Shown: positions 17,443-26,083 of the stretch, one piece after another | Layout: every line of letters begins with the position of its first letter | How positions within the stretch are numbered: the first letter of the stretch is position 1 | DNA from: Luteibacter sp. SG786 | GTDB lineage: Bacteria > Pseudomonadota > Gammaproteobacteria > Xanthomonadales > Rhodanobacteraceae | Reading direction: 5' to 3' | DNA: 64,000 bases | Assembly (NCBI RefSeq): GCF_011759605.1 | Contig: NZ_JAAOYX010000001.1 | Coordinates: 2,533,063 to 2,597,062, forward strand | Notes under the pieces: model-generated | What the model was told of the DNA's origin: nothing | Seen by the model: only the letters and a program-made list of their open reading frames with translations | The model's database searches: none | Made by a program: the position numbers and the translations under genes

Positions 17443-17946
17443 ATGGCAGTAAAGACGATCGAAGACCTCTTCATTCACGAGCTTTCGGACATCTACAGCG
17501 CGGAGAAGCAGCTGACCAAGGCGCTGCCGAGGCTGGCACGCGCTGCCGAGGCTCCGGAACTCAAGCAGGCCTTCGAAGCCCACCTCGAAGAAACCCAAGG
17601 CCAGGTCGAGCGTATCGACCAGATCGTGGAGACGCTCGGCATTCGCCTGAAGCGCATGAAATGCGCGGCGATGGAAGGCCTGGTGGAAGAGGGCAAGGAA
17701 GTCATCGACGAGATTCCGGCCGGCCCGCTGCGCGACGCTGCCCTGATCGGCGGCGCCCAGAAGGTCGAGCATTACGAGATCGCTTCATATGGCACGCTTT
17801 CCGCCATTGCGAAGCAACTCGGCTACAAGGACGCCATTCCGCTCCTCCAGGCGACCCTGAAGGAAGAGAAAGCGACCGATGAAAAGCTCACGTTGCTTGC
17901 CGAGCAAGCGGGTAACCAGCGCGCCGCTGAAAAGTCAGCGGCCTGA
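17443..17946 (+). CDS. DUF892 (YciE/YciF-like) ferritin-fold protein, second copy
   Basis: A 167-residue member of the DUF892 family with the classical N-terminus (VKTIEDLFIHELSDIYSAEKQL) and metal-site-like residues in EAHLEETQGQVERI, KVEHYEIASYGTL and LKEEKATDEKLT. It is closer to the canonical YciF form than the copy at 13635, and the two share only general family features. Members are associated with osmotic, ethanol and general stress; enzymatic activity is unsettled. The start follows GCGGAGAAGACCC. A terminator lies 15 bp after the stop, so it is transcribed alone from the 254-bp gap that also holds a nested inverted repeat. Confidence 0.93.
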   Translation: MAVKTIEDLFIHELSDIYSAEKQLTKALPRLARAAEAPELKQAFEAHLEETQGQVERIDQIVETLGIRLKRMKCAAMEGLVEEGKEVIDEIPAGPLRDAALIGGAQKVEHYEIASYGTLSAIAKQLGYKDAIPLLQATLKEEKATDEKLTLLAEQAGNQRAAEKSAA

Positions 17947-17961
17947 TGTCCGGCATGGAAG

Positions 17962-17993
17962 CCCGCGCCGGCCTCGTTCGGCGCGGGTTTCTT
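17962..17993 (+). terminator. Rho-independent terminator after the second DUF892 gene
   Basis: An 8-bp GC stem (CCCGCGCC pairing with GGCGCGGG) with a ten-base loop is followed directly by TTTCTTC on the plus strand. Confidence 0.85.
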
Positions 17994-18024
17994 CGATGGA
18001 AGCTCGCCGCGGAGGAAACGACTG

Positions 18025-18333
18025 ATGGGACGCACAGCAAGTAAGGTATTCACCGATCCCCAGGACATCGCACGCATGGAGCGCTGGGTGGAAGAACTGG
18101 CGATCAACGCACGGGTCCGCGTGCACCTGGTCGAAGAAGCGCCGGTGGAGGGCGTGGTCATGGTCACGCCGACCGTGCAGGTCTTCAAGGACGCCGACGA
18201 CGTGGAAGGCATCAACGGTACGGTAAAACTCGAGGATCCGCAGCAGCCTGGCTGGAGCGGAGTGGTCTGGCTGGGCGACATCGTGCGCGTCGAGCATCTC
18301 GACTCGGTGACCATGGGCGCGACGAAAGCGTAA
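18025..18333 (+). CDS. DUF3247 family small protein
   Basis: A 102-residue soluble protein of the DUF3247 family, which is mostly restricted to xanthomonads and relatives. The recognisable parts are VFTDPQDIARMERWV at the start, PTVQVFKDADDVEGIN in the centre and WLGDIVRVEHLDS at the end. The small beta-barrel-like pattern (VRVHL, VEGVVMVTPTVQVF, GTVKLED, VVWLGDI) recalls Sm-like folds, but no function is established. The gene has its own start 31 bp after the preceding terminator, with GCGGAGGAAACGAC as ribosome site. It converges on the EAL-domain gene 25 bp away. Confidence 0.85.
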   Translation: MGRTASKVFTDPQDIARMERWVEELAINARVRVHLVEEAPVEGVVMVTPTVQVFKDADDVEGINGTVKLEDPQQPGWSGVVWLGDIVRVEHLDSVTMGATKA

Positions 18334-18358
18334 GGCGTAAACCTGTCCCGGGTAACGT

Positions 18359-20974
18359 TCAGCCCATATCTGCAGCGTGCGTGCGCGCCGGCCGCAGCGG
18401 TGGGCGTGTGCCGAGGTACGCCAGGAGTGCGGGCAGCGGCATGGGCTGCGCCACATGGTACCCCTGGATCTGATCGCATCCGTTCCGGCTTAGCCAGGTG
18501 TACTGGTTCTCGCTCTCCACGCCCTCGGCGACTACATGCATGCCGAGGGTGTGCGCGAGCATGATGATCGAGCGGCAGATCGACGCCGCGCGCTCGTCGG
18601 TGTCGACGCCGACCACGAACGACCTGTCGATCTTCAGCGAATCGATCGGCAGGTCGCGCAGGTAGGCCATGCTGGAGAACCCGGTGCCGAAATCGTCGAG
18701 GGACACGTGCGTGCCCTGGGCGCGCAGCGCTTGCAATGCCGGTACCGCGCGCTCCTGATCCATGAGGCTGCTCTCGGTCAGTTCCACTTGCAACGCATGC
18801 GCGGACAAGTGATATGCGGTCAAGACGGCGCGCACCTGGGCCGCCACGTCGCTGCGCTGGAATTGCACCGCCGATACGTTCACGGCCACCGGTAGATCCC
18901 CATGGCCGGCCGCGGCCAGGTCCAGGCAGGCCTTCGCGACGGCGTCCAGTGTCCAGCGGCCGAGCGGCAGAACCAGGCCCGTTTTCTCGCAGAGCGGAAT
19001 GAACACGGCCGGTGGGACATGGGTGCCGTCGGACTGGCGCCAGCGGACCAATGCTTCAAGCTTGCATATCGCCCCGGTCGCGGCGTCCACGATGGGCTGG
19101 AAGTGCATCGACAGCTCGTCCGAATCGATGGCCTGACGCATGCGCGAGGCCATCGTCAGGCGTCCCATGGCGCGTTCGGCCATGGCGGGCTCGAACATCT
19201 GGATGGGCTCCGGTGCATTCGTGCGGGCATGTGCCGCCAGCGCGGCACTGGCGATCACCTGTCCGGCGCGGCGTCCGTCCAGCGGATGCGAGGCCGCGCC
19301 CAACTGCGGGTCCAGCGTGTGCAGGGTATCGTTGACCGCCACCGGCTCGTTCACCACGGCGAGCAGCCTTGCCACGATATCGTCGCGGCGCTCCGGATCG
19401 GTGATCGCGACCATGAACCGCTCGCCGGGGCGATGCGCCACCATGCCGTGTGCGCTGCCGATGGCGGCGAATCGCGCGGCGACCTGCCGCAGCACGTTGC
19501 GCCCGACCTCCAGGCCAAAGGTATCGCTTACGCGGTCGATGCCGCGGAGATGGATGTAAACCAGTTCATACCATGCGTGATCGCCGAGACCGTGTTCCAG
19601 GTATTCGACCAGTGCCTCGGTATTGGGAAGCCCGGTGATGACGTCGTGGGTGGCACGATAGGTGAGGGCGCGTTCCGAACGCAGCCGTTCGGTGATGTCC
19701 TCGGCCAGAACGAGTCGTGCCTCGTGTCCTGCGAAATCGATGCTCGCCGCGTGCACACGTACATCGAGCGTGGTGCCGTCCTTGCGACGGTGCACCCAGA
19801 CCTTGCCCGGTTCGACGTCCTCGCCGTGATCGCGCGTCTGAAAAAGCCGTTCCAGGATCCGCGCATCCTGCAACGACCGAATATCGGTGATGCGCATGGA
19901 GAGGAATTCGTCTCGCGAGTATCCATAGCTGCGCACGGCGGCCTCGTTCACCTCGAGGAACGCCAGAGTCTTCGTGTCGAACACCCAGTAGGGGAGAGGG
20001 TTTTTGTCGAAGGCCAGCCGGAAGCGCCGCTCCGCGTCGGCCAGTTGGGACTGGATCTGCAGCCGCTCGTTCAGTTCGCGGATCTGCGCTCGTTCGCTGG
20101 CCGCCACCCGGCGGTACAGGTAGACGAAGCCGACGCAGTACGCGAGGTAGAGACAGATGCCGAAAAAGGCAAAGCGGTACCAGGGGCCGAGGATGGTGGA
20201 CGTGGCGACGCCCACACTGATCCACAATGGATATTTCTCGGGACCGCTGACCGCCACCAGGCGATCCACGCCGTCCATGGGGGTCACCCTGTGGCTAGCG
20301 GCGGCATCGAACGGTTCGAACAGGCCGTCGACCGATTCGCCGACGAGGCCCGGTGAATGGCCGGTGCGAGCGACGATCTTCCCGTAGCGATCGGCAATGG
20401 CCGCCACGCCGCCGGTGCCCGCGTGCACGTGCTCCACGATGACCTGCAACTGGCTTTGCCTCAAGCGTGCGAGCACCCAGCGGCCGTCGCCGGCGGGTAC
20501 GGCAATCGGCAAGAACCATTGTCCCTGCCGCGATTCCAGCGGGCCCAGGCGAAGGCTTTCACGGTTCGCGGCGTCGCGGACCCATGCAGGCAACGCCGGG
20601 TCGCCCTCGCCGGGCGTAATGGCCTTGCCGTTTTCGTCCACGAAAAGGAGGTCGGCGATCTCAGCCTTTTGTCGCCTGGCGACGCCCGCCATGTTCTCGG
20701 AAATGAGCGCTTCTGCGCGGTCGGGCACCGTGGCGAAGAATTCCTCGCTATCGGATGCCACGCCCTCCATGGCCCGTTGCACGACGCCCAGGTGTTCACC
20801 TAGCAGGTGCTGGCCGCTGTCGGCGAAGGCCTTCGTCTGCGCGCGCGCCGTCTCGACGCGTCGCTCGTAGTCCATGTCGAGGACAAGCGCCAGCCCGATG
20901 GCGAGAAGGAATGCGAGCACACCACCGACCATGCGGACCAGCCGCGCGGAACGATAATGTGCTGCTTCGGCCAT
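18359..20974 (-). CDS. Membrane-bound cyclic-di-GMP phosphodiesterase (Cache-PAS-degenerate GGDEF-EAL)
   Basis: An 871-residue protein. One membrane helix (about residues 13-34) and a second (about 270-292) enclose a periplasmic Cache-like sensor. A PAS domain follows (about 320-430; NPLPYWVFDTKTLAFLEVNEAA), then a GGDEF domain whose active loop reads PGERF instead of GGDEF and so should not make cyclic-di-GMP, and then an EAL domain. The EAL domain keeps the signature (KLEALVRW), AVNVSA, ELTES, LDDFGTGFSS, KIDRSFV and EGVE, and is predicted active as a phosphodiesterase. It lies just before an exopolysaccharide locus, a process commonly set by cyclic-di-GMP, though a direct link is inference. 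Transcribed alone. Confidence 0.92.
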   Translation of the reverse strand: MAEAAHYRSARLVRMVGGVLAFLLAIGLALVLDMDYERRVETARAQTKAFADSGQHLLGEHLGVVQRAMEGVASDSEEFFATVPDRAEALISENMAGVARRQKAEIADLLFVDENGKAITPGEGDPALPAWVRDAANRESLRLGPLESRQGQWFLPIAVPAGDGRWVLARLRQSQLQVIVEHVHAGTGGVAAIADRYGKIVARTGHSPGLVGESVDGLFEPFDAAASHRVTPMDGVDRLVAVSGPEKYPLWISVGVATSTILGPWYRFAFFGICLYLAYCVGFVYLYRRVAASERAQIRELNERLQIQSQLADAERRFRLAFDKNPLPYWVFDTKTLAFLEVNEAAVRSYGYSRDEFLSMRITDIRSLQDARILERLFQTRDHGEDVEPGKVWVHRRKDGTTLDVRVHAASIDFAGHEARLVLAEDITERLRSERALTYRATHDVITGLPNTEALVEYLEHGLGDHAWYELVYIHLRGIDRVSDTFGLEVGRNVLRQVAARFAAIGSAHGMVAHRPGERFMVAITDPERRDDIVARLLAVVNEPVAVNDTLHTLDPQLGAASHPLDGRRAGQVIASAALAAHARTNAPEPIQMFEPAMAERAMGRLTMASRMRQAIDSDELSMHFQPIVDAATGAICKLEALVRWRQSDGTHVPPAVFIPLCEKTGLVLPLGRWTLDAVAKACLDLAAAGHGDLPVAVNVSAVQFQRSDVAAQVRAVLTAYHLSAHALQVELTESSLMDQERAVPALQALRAQGTHVSLDDFGTGFSSMAYLRDLPIDSLKIDRSFVVGVDTDERAASICRSIIMLAHTLGMHVVAEGVESENQYTWLSRNGCDQIQGYHVAQPMPLPALLAYLGTRPPLRPARTHAADMG

Positions 20975-21069
20975 GGACGCTCGCAGACGGCGGGAAGGGG
21001 CTCACCTGAGGCGAAACTAGCAACCTGCCCGCTCGACGGCAAGTCGCATCCCGTCACGTGAATGTGAAA

Positions 21070-22800
21070 TCACAGGTCGAGCGACAACGGCCCTCGCGGT
21101 GTCGTGCAACAGATGAGTACATCGCCTTCGGGTGGCGGCAGGAGCGGGTCGGGCGCATAGGCGACCGCGCCTTCGACGAGCCCGCACTGGCAGGTATGAC
21201 AGACGCCGGTACGGCACGACCAGCGCACCGGTACGTTGCATGCCTCCGCGAGTTCGAGAAGCGAGCCGTAACGTGGATCCCAGGCCACGCTCAGCCCGCT
21301 GCGAGTGAAAGTGACCTCCGGTCCGGTACCCGCTTCCGCGGGCGGATGGGGAGGCCGGCCCTCGGGCCCTGTCGTACCGGGAGTGAGGGAGGCTTCCGCG
21401 CCGAACGTCTCGCTGTGGATGTGAGAGACGTCAACGCCGAGCCGGCCCAGATCCGCCATCGTCTGCCGCATGAAGGACTGCGGCCCGCAAAGGTAGTAGT
21501 GCGCGTCGGGTGGAAGCCCCATCGCCGCAAGCCGGGAGCCGTCGATCCTGCCGCCCACCGCGTAGTCGCGGCCCTCGATGTCGCCGGCGGCGGGCCGGCT
21601 ATAGAACAAGCACTCGCGCGAGCCGGGCAGCCTCGCCAGCGCGCTGCGTGCTTCGTCGCGAAACACGTCCTCGGTGCCGCTGCGTGCGCTGTGGATCCAC
21701 CACACCGCCCGGGGCGGCGATTCCAACGCCAGCGCGTCGAGCATGGGAAGCAGCGGCGTGATACCGATGCCCGCGCTGATGAGCACCACGGGCGAGCCGT
21801 TCGACACCAGAGTGAAATCGCCTCGCGGCGCGCTCGCTTCCACACGGTGGCCGGCCGCGACGTGCTCGTGCAGGAAGCGGCTGCCTTCGCCTTCCGCCCG
21901 TTTGACGCTGATGCGATAGCTTTGCCCCGGCACGCAGCCGGAGATGGAATAGCTGCGCAGGACCGGCGATTGCTCGTCGCCCCTATCGACACGCAATGCC
22001 AGGAACTGCCCCGGCAGCGCAGGGGGCAGCGGCGAGCCGTCCGCCGGCACGAGCACGAACGACCGCACGGCGTCGTTTTCGCGATGCACGCTCTGCACGA
22101 TGAATGGTCGGTAGCCGCTCCACGCCGGCTGGCTCCTTGCCGCGTTCCTGGGGCGGCCCTCGTCTTCCAGCATTTTCGCGAACGACTGCTTCCAGCCGGG
22201 ACTCAAGGCAGGAATGCGCAACGCGCGTTCGAGGGTGTCGCGCGAGTGGCCGGGAAGATAGAGCAACGCGTCCACGTCGGCGACCGTCAGGTCTTCCGGC
22301 CCCTGGGACACGCGCTCGATCGTGTCGCCGGCGCCTATCTCGCCTTCTTCGAGCACCCTGAAGTAAAAGCCGGGACGATGGTGCGCCACCAGCAGCGACG
22401 CCATCTGCGGATGCTCCATGCGGATGCCCACGCGATAACACGTGACCCGTGGTTGGGTGACCTCGAAAAGCGCGCTGCCGATCCGGTACCGATCGCCAAC
22501 GCGAACCTCGCTGTCCGGCAGTCCCTCGATGGTGAGGTTCTCGCCGAATCGGCCGTATTCCAGCGGCGGGCGCCCGAGGAAGGACTCCCAATAGCGATAC
22601 GATTCGATCTGATAGACCATGACGGCGCGATTGGGGCCACCATGGCCCGCGGTGTCCGCCTGGCCGTCGCCGTCGATGTTGAGCGTGCGGACCATGACCC
22701 GGCCTTCCACCGGAGACTTGAAGATGCCGGTACGCACGATCCGGCCTTCCCATGCCACCTCGCGTGGCAACCCGACGTTGACCGAAAGCACGCTTGCCAT
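21070..22800 (-). CDS. Three-domain MOSC / flavin-NAD reductase / [2Fe-2S] ferredoxin fusion
   Basis: A 576-residue protein. Residues about 1-215 are a MOSC domain (GRVMVRTLNIDGDGQAD, GGPNRAVMVYQ, with the likely cofactor Cys in QPRVTCYRVG). Residues about 235-480 are a ferredoxin-NADP reductase-like part (FAD contact RSYSISG, NAD part ISAGIGITPLLPML, and YYLCGPQSFM). The last 90 residues are a plant-type ferredoxin with cysteines CRTGVCHTC plus one in LICCTTP. The domain order suggests electrons flow from NAD(P)H through flavin and iron-sulfur to a MOSC-bound molybdenum cofactor or N-hydroxylated substrate, as in YiiM/mARC-type reductases. Upstream in-frame codons run into the neighbouring PAP2 gene, so ATG 22800 is the start. 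Confidence 0.92.
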   Translation of the reverse strand: MASVLSVNVGLPREVAWEGRIVRTGIFKSPVEGRVMVRTLNIDGDGQADTAGHGGPNRAVMVYQIESYRYWESFLGRPPLEYGRFGENLTIEGLPDSEVRVGDRYRIGSALFEVTQPRVTCYRVGIRMEHPQMASLLVAHHRPGFYFRVLEEGEIGAGDTIERVSQGPEDLTVADVDALLYLPGHSRDTLERALRIPALSPGWKQSFAKMLEDEGRPRNAARSQPAWSGYRPFIVQSVHRENDAVRSFVLVPADGSPLPPALPGQFLALRVDRGDEQSPVLRSYSISGCVPGQSYRISVKRAEGEGSRFLHEHVAAGHRVEASAPRGDFTLVSNGSPVVLISAGIGITPLLPMLDALALESPPRAVWWIHSARSGTEDVFRDEARSALARLPGSRECLFYSRPAAGDIEGRDYAVGGRIDGSRLAAMGLPPDAHYYLCGPQSFMRQTMADLGRLGVDVSHIHSETFGAEASLTPGTTGPEGRPPHPPAEAGTGPEVTFTRSGLSVAWDPRYGSLLELAEACNVPVRWSCRTGVCHTCQCGLVEGAVAYAPDPLLPPPEGDVLICCTTPRGPLSLDL

Positions 22801-22856
22801 GTCGTCTCTCCGCTGTGCGCGCAGTATATGCCTGCCGGGCGGATCGGTTTCGCCGC

Positions 22857-23483
22857 TCAGCGGGTGAATGCGGCCCGATGGCCGCTCAACCAGACGGCCA
22901 TGTCTTGCAGTAGATGTTGCGAGGGAAACACCCGCCCATAGCACAGCGCCAGGATGGCTAGGGCGCCGCACCCGAGCACCGCCCTCCATGGGCCGTCGGG
23001 TGCACCCGGCGTCGCGCGCGGCGACGACAGCCCCCGCAGGAACCAGAAGGCGACGGCGGCACCGAGCGCCGCGCCCAGCCACACTTCCGATGGGCTGTGG
23101 AAACGCAAGACCAGCCGCGATACGCCTACCGCGAGGCCGAGAAGCAGGCCGAAGGCGATCGCCGCCGGGTGCCCGGCATGTCGCCAACCGCGCGAGAGCA
23201 GGGCCGCCAGCGCGGGCCACACCAGGATCGCCAGCGCGGTGTGTCCGCTGAAACCCGTGTAATCGAGCCCCGGCGGGCGCACACCCCACGCCATGAACAG
23301 CAGTTTGGAGAGCGCCACACATCCGCCGCACAGCGCGGCGGCCACCAGCCAGCGCCAACCGTCGCGGCGGTAGGGTGGCGGCAGGCCCAGGCAAATCGCC
23401 ATCCAGCCCATCAGCGGAAGCAGCACCGCGCTGTCGCCCAGGGCGGTGATGGCCATCCATATCGTCACGTGCGACTCTCCCAT
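22857..23483 (-). CDS. PAP2-family membrane phosphatase
   Basis: A 208-residue integral membrane protein with about six hydrophobic helices and the phosphatidic-acid-phosphatase type 2 signature: a Lys...ArgPro segment (KLLFMAWGVRPP), FSGHTA in place of PSGH, and SRLVLRFHSPSE with the catalytic His. The final acid is Glu rather than the usual Asp. Substrates in the family include undecaprenyl pyrophosphate and other lipid phosphates; next to a polysaccharide locus, recycling of the lipid carrier is a reasonable guess but not shown. It lies 56 bp upstream of the MOSC fusion on the same strand and diverges from the tyrosine phosphatase 20 bp away. Confidence 0.85.
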   Translation of the reverse strand: MGESHVTIWMAITALGDSAVLLPLMGWMAICLGLPPPYRRDGWRWLVAAALCGGCVALSKLLFMAWGVRPPGLDYTGFSGHTALAILVWPALAALLSRGWRHAGHPAAIAFGLLLGLAVGVSRLVLRFHSPSEVWLGAALGAAVAFWFLRGLSSPRATPGAPDGPWRAVLGCGALAILALCYGRVFPSQHLLQDMAVWLSGHRAAFTR

Positions 23484-23503
23484 CGGTTGTCTATTATGGC
23501 GAC

Positions 23504-23941
23504 ATGTTCCAGCGCCTATTGATCGTCTGCATCGGCAACATCTGCCGAAGTCCTACCGCGGAATACCTGCTCCGGCATCGCCTCGGTTCCGGTCACGCTG
23601 CCACAGTGTCGAGTGCCGGCCTCGGCGCGATGGCAGGCCGCCCCATGGACGGCACGGCGCTCGAGCTGTTGCGCGAGCATGGCGTCGACGGCGAAGGCCA
23701 TGTCGCGCGCCAAGTGGACGAACGCCTGCTGCGCGATGCCGATCTCGTCCTCGCGATGGAACGGAGCCACGTCGATGCCATCCGGCGCATGGCGCCCGAA
23801 GCCAGCGGCAAGGTGTTCCTGCTCGACAAATGGCTTGGCGGTCGCGACATTCCCGATCCCTACCGCCAGCGCCGGCCGGCGTACGAGCAGGCGTACGGCA
23901 TGATCGAGCAGGGCGTGCAGAGCTGGCTGCGTTACCTGTAG
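23504..23941 (+). CDS. wzb: Low-molecular-weight protein-tyrosine phosphatase (Wzb-type)
   Basis: A 145-residue phosphatase. Its P-loop CIGNICRS (nucleophile Cys9, Arg15) and the general acid Asp in IPDPYR mark the low-molecular-weight protein-tyrosine phosphatases that dephosphorylate the Wzc tyrosine kinase in polysaccharide export. Length and the C-terminal YEQAYGMIEQGVQSWL are normal. The cognate kinase gene (Wzc) is 20 kb away at the other end of this locus instead of adjacent. The gene is on the plus strand and its stop lies 4 bp from that of the convergent YjbH-like gene. Confidence 0.93.
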   Translation: MFQRLLIVCIGNICRSPTAEYLLRHRLGSGHAATVSSAGLGAMAGRPMDGTALELLREHGVDGEGHVARQVDERLLRDADLVLAMERSHVDAIRRMAPEASGKVFLLDKWLGGRDIPDPYRQRRPAYEQAYGMIEQGVQSWLRYL

Positions 23942-23944
23942 GTT

Positions 23945-26083
23945 CTATTCGCGGATCTTCTCCAGGTTCTTGTCGAACAGGTCGCCGTCCAGGTCGTTCG
24001 TGAGGGTATACAGGGTGTAGCGCTTGTTGAGGCGCGCGCCGCCGTCTCGTATCAGCGGCTGCCAGAGGAGGGTGGCGCGGCTGCGCGAGGAATGCGGCAA
24101 CAGCATGTCGAAGGGAATGGACACGTAGATGCCCTTGTCGAAGCTGCCTTCGCCGTATCCGGCGCTGCCGGACTTGTTGGTGATCGTGGCATAGGCGCCC
24201 ATCCTGGCCCCATTTGCGAACTCGCGCGACACGTCCACCGTGCTGCCCCAGTCGCCGGCAAGATAGCGGCCGACGCTCACCGCCACCGTGACGTCGTGGA
24301 AGCCGGTATTGAAATAGGCCGTGGCCTGCCCGGTGATCACGTGGTAACGGCGCAAGGAAAAATCCTGCCGGAAACCGCGCTGCTTCACCCAGTTCACATC
24401 GGCGCCCACGGCCCATCGCTCGCCGAAGGGACGGTAGAGCACCTCGCCGCCGACGCCGCCGTACATGCTCTCCAGCATGCCGGCGTACGCCAGACCGTAA
24501 AGATCCTGCCCGAGGCGTCGCGTCCCGGTGAGCTGGACATTGGGGAGAGTGACGTCCGAACGGGTCAGGTACTGCCGAAGGTCGGTGCGCACGCGAGGAA
24601 GGTTGCTCGGGGCGTCGTATTTGAACTTGTCGTAGTTGTTGGCCAGGTTGACGGCGAGCACGCCGTCGAGCCACAGATTGCGGTTGAAGTTGAAGGTGCC
24701 CGAAGCCGCACCGTACACCTGGTAGAGGACGAACGCGTCAGGGCCACCGAGATTCTGCTGGTAGCCGAGTGACGTGCCACCGGTGAAACGCTTGAGCGGC
24801 GCTCGATAGAGGACCTCTTCCTCGCGCGCGGTCACCGGGTCTTGCTCGACGCTTCGGCGGAAGTCGGCGAGCGGAAGCCGGTCGTCCAGCAGTTCGACGA
24901 ATCGCGGCCGATGCACACTGGTTTCCACGATGGGCAGCCCGTTGCGTTCACTGGAGACGGTCAGCCATCCGATGCTGTCGTCCACGCGGCGGTCGACGAT
25001 GCGGGTGGCGCGGCCGACGCCCTCGGCCGTGTAGAAGAACCGTTGCTGCTCGCCGTGGATCACGAGCTCGGAGCCGCGCCGTCCGATGCGCGACACGTCG
25101 ATGCCCGCGTTCTCGCGAAGCCTGTCGGCCACCGCGGGCCAGTCGACCTGTTCCGGCGCAGCGCGTTGCGGTGCCGGAACTTCGGGCGGAGGCGCAGCGG
25201 TGGCCAGCGGCTCGGGTGCGGGATCGAAGGTCTTCGGTGGATCGACATGCGTCGCGAGGTTGCTGTGCAGGTTGAGGCCAGCCGTGACCACGTTGCCGCG
25301 TTCATAGCCGACAGTGAGGTCGACATTGCGGTTGAGGCGGAACACCGCGCCCAGGTTCACCGGCCAGCGTTGCGGCTGGTTGTTCTTCTGTGGCTGATGC
25401 TTGTAATCGTTGCCATCCAGTTCCGCCTTGAGGATCAGCCAGTCCCATGGCGAGCGGTACTCCACGCCGCCGAAGAAACCTGGCCGGCCACGCAGGAACT
25501 TGTTGATGCTGAACTTGCCGGTTCCCGTGCCGCCCGTGGGCCGGGTGCTGAAGCGGTCGCTCAGGATGTCCAGCGGATTGCCGATATCACCGCGCGCGCC
25601 CATGTAACCCCATGCGAGGCCAAGGCTGAAATCGAACGGGCCAGCGCGCTTGCTCGCCACCACGTATTCGCTGGAGAAGAGGCCCGTGCCGCCGACGTCG
25701 CGCGCGCCGACCGCCACCGCGGGCAGCCAGCGGCTCTCCTGCCACAGGCGCACCTTGGCGTCGATGGACTTGTCCTTGTAGGTCTGACTCCCGCTGAGCG
25801 AACGTGGCCCGTAGAGGCGATTGCTGACATTCGTATAGCGGAATGAGCCCTCCAGCCATGGCAACGGCTGCATGGAAACGTTGTAGTTCGTATAGGGCGT
25901 CGTGCGGCTCAGCACGAAACTGAACTCGCCTTCCTCCGCCATGCGCGCGGTCGGTGTCTGCAACAGTCCCACGCCGCCGAAGTCGCTCTGCGTGAAGGCT
26001 TCCTGGGCGTGAGCCACGGATGTGCCCCCGGCGAGCAACGCGAGCGCGGTGCGGCAGCAGCCGTGCCATGCGCGGCGCCGCAT
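23945..26083 (-). CDS. YjbH/GfcD-family outer membrane protein
   Basis: A 712-residue protein of the YjbH (DUF940) family. An N-terminal signal peptide ends at VAHA, and the start of the mature region is typical (GGVGLLQTPTARMAEEGEFSF, then PWLEGSFRYTNVSNRLYG). The body consists of alternating beta strands that suggest a large outer membrane barrel, with a periplasmic stretch (about 370-460) rich in Pro and charged residues. In E. coli the gfc and yjb operons use this protein in group 4 capsule or exopolysaccharide secretion. The ATG overlaps the upstream stop by one base (TGATG), so it is translationally coupled to the GfcB-GfcC fusion. Confidence 0.88.
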   Translation of the reverse strand: MRRRAWHGCCRTALALLAGGTSVAHAQEAFTQSDFGGVGLLQTPTARMAEEGEFSFVLSRTTPYTNYNVSMQPLPWLEGSFRYTNVSNRLYGPRSLSGSQTYKDKSIDAKVRLWQESRWLPAVAVGARDVGGTGLFSSEYVVASKRAGPFDFSLGLAWGYMGARGDIGNPLDILSDRFSTRPTGGTGTGKFSINKFLRGRPGFFGGVEYRSPWDWLILKAELDGNDYKHQPQKNNQPQRWPVNLGAVFRLNRNVDLTVGYERGNVVTAGLNLHSNLATHVDPPKTFDPAPEPLATAAPPPEVPAPQRAAPEQVDWPAVADRLRENAGIDVSRIGRRGSELVIHGEQQRFFYTAEGVGRATRIVDRRVDDSIGWLTVSSERNGLPIVETSVHRPRFVELLDDRLPLADFRRSVEQDPVTAREEEVLYRAPLKRFTGGTSLGYQQNLGGPDAFVLYQVYGAASGTFNFNRNLWLDGVLAVNLANNYDKFKYDAPSNLPRVRTDLRQYLTRSDVTLPNVQLTGTRRLGQDLYGLAYAGMLESMYGGVGGEVLYRPFGERWAVGADVNWVKQRGFRQDFSLRRYHVITGQATAYFNTGFHDVTVAVSVGRYLAGDWGSTVDVSREFANGARMGAYATITNKSGSAGYGEGSFDKGIYVSIPFDMLLPHSSRSRATLLWQPLIRDGGARLNKRYTLYTLTNDLDGDLFDKNLEKIRE

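Noticed and set aside
21070-23460. One 796-residue protein starting far upstream of the MOSC domain
   Set aside because: The extra N-terminal part is an out-of-frame reading of the PAP2 gene; the MOSC domain has its own ATG at 22800.
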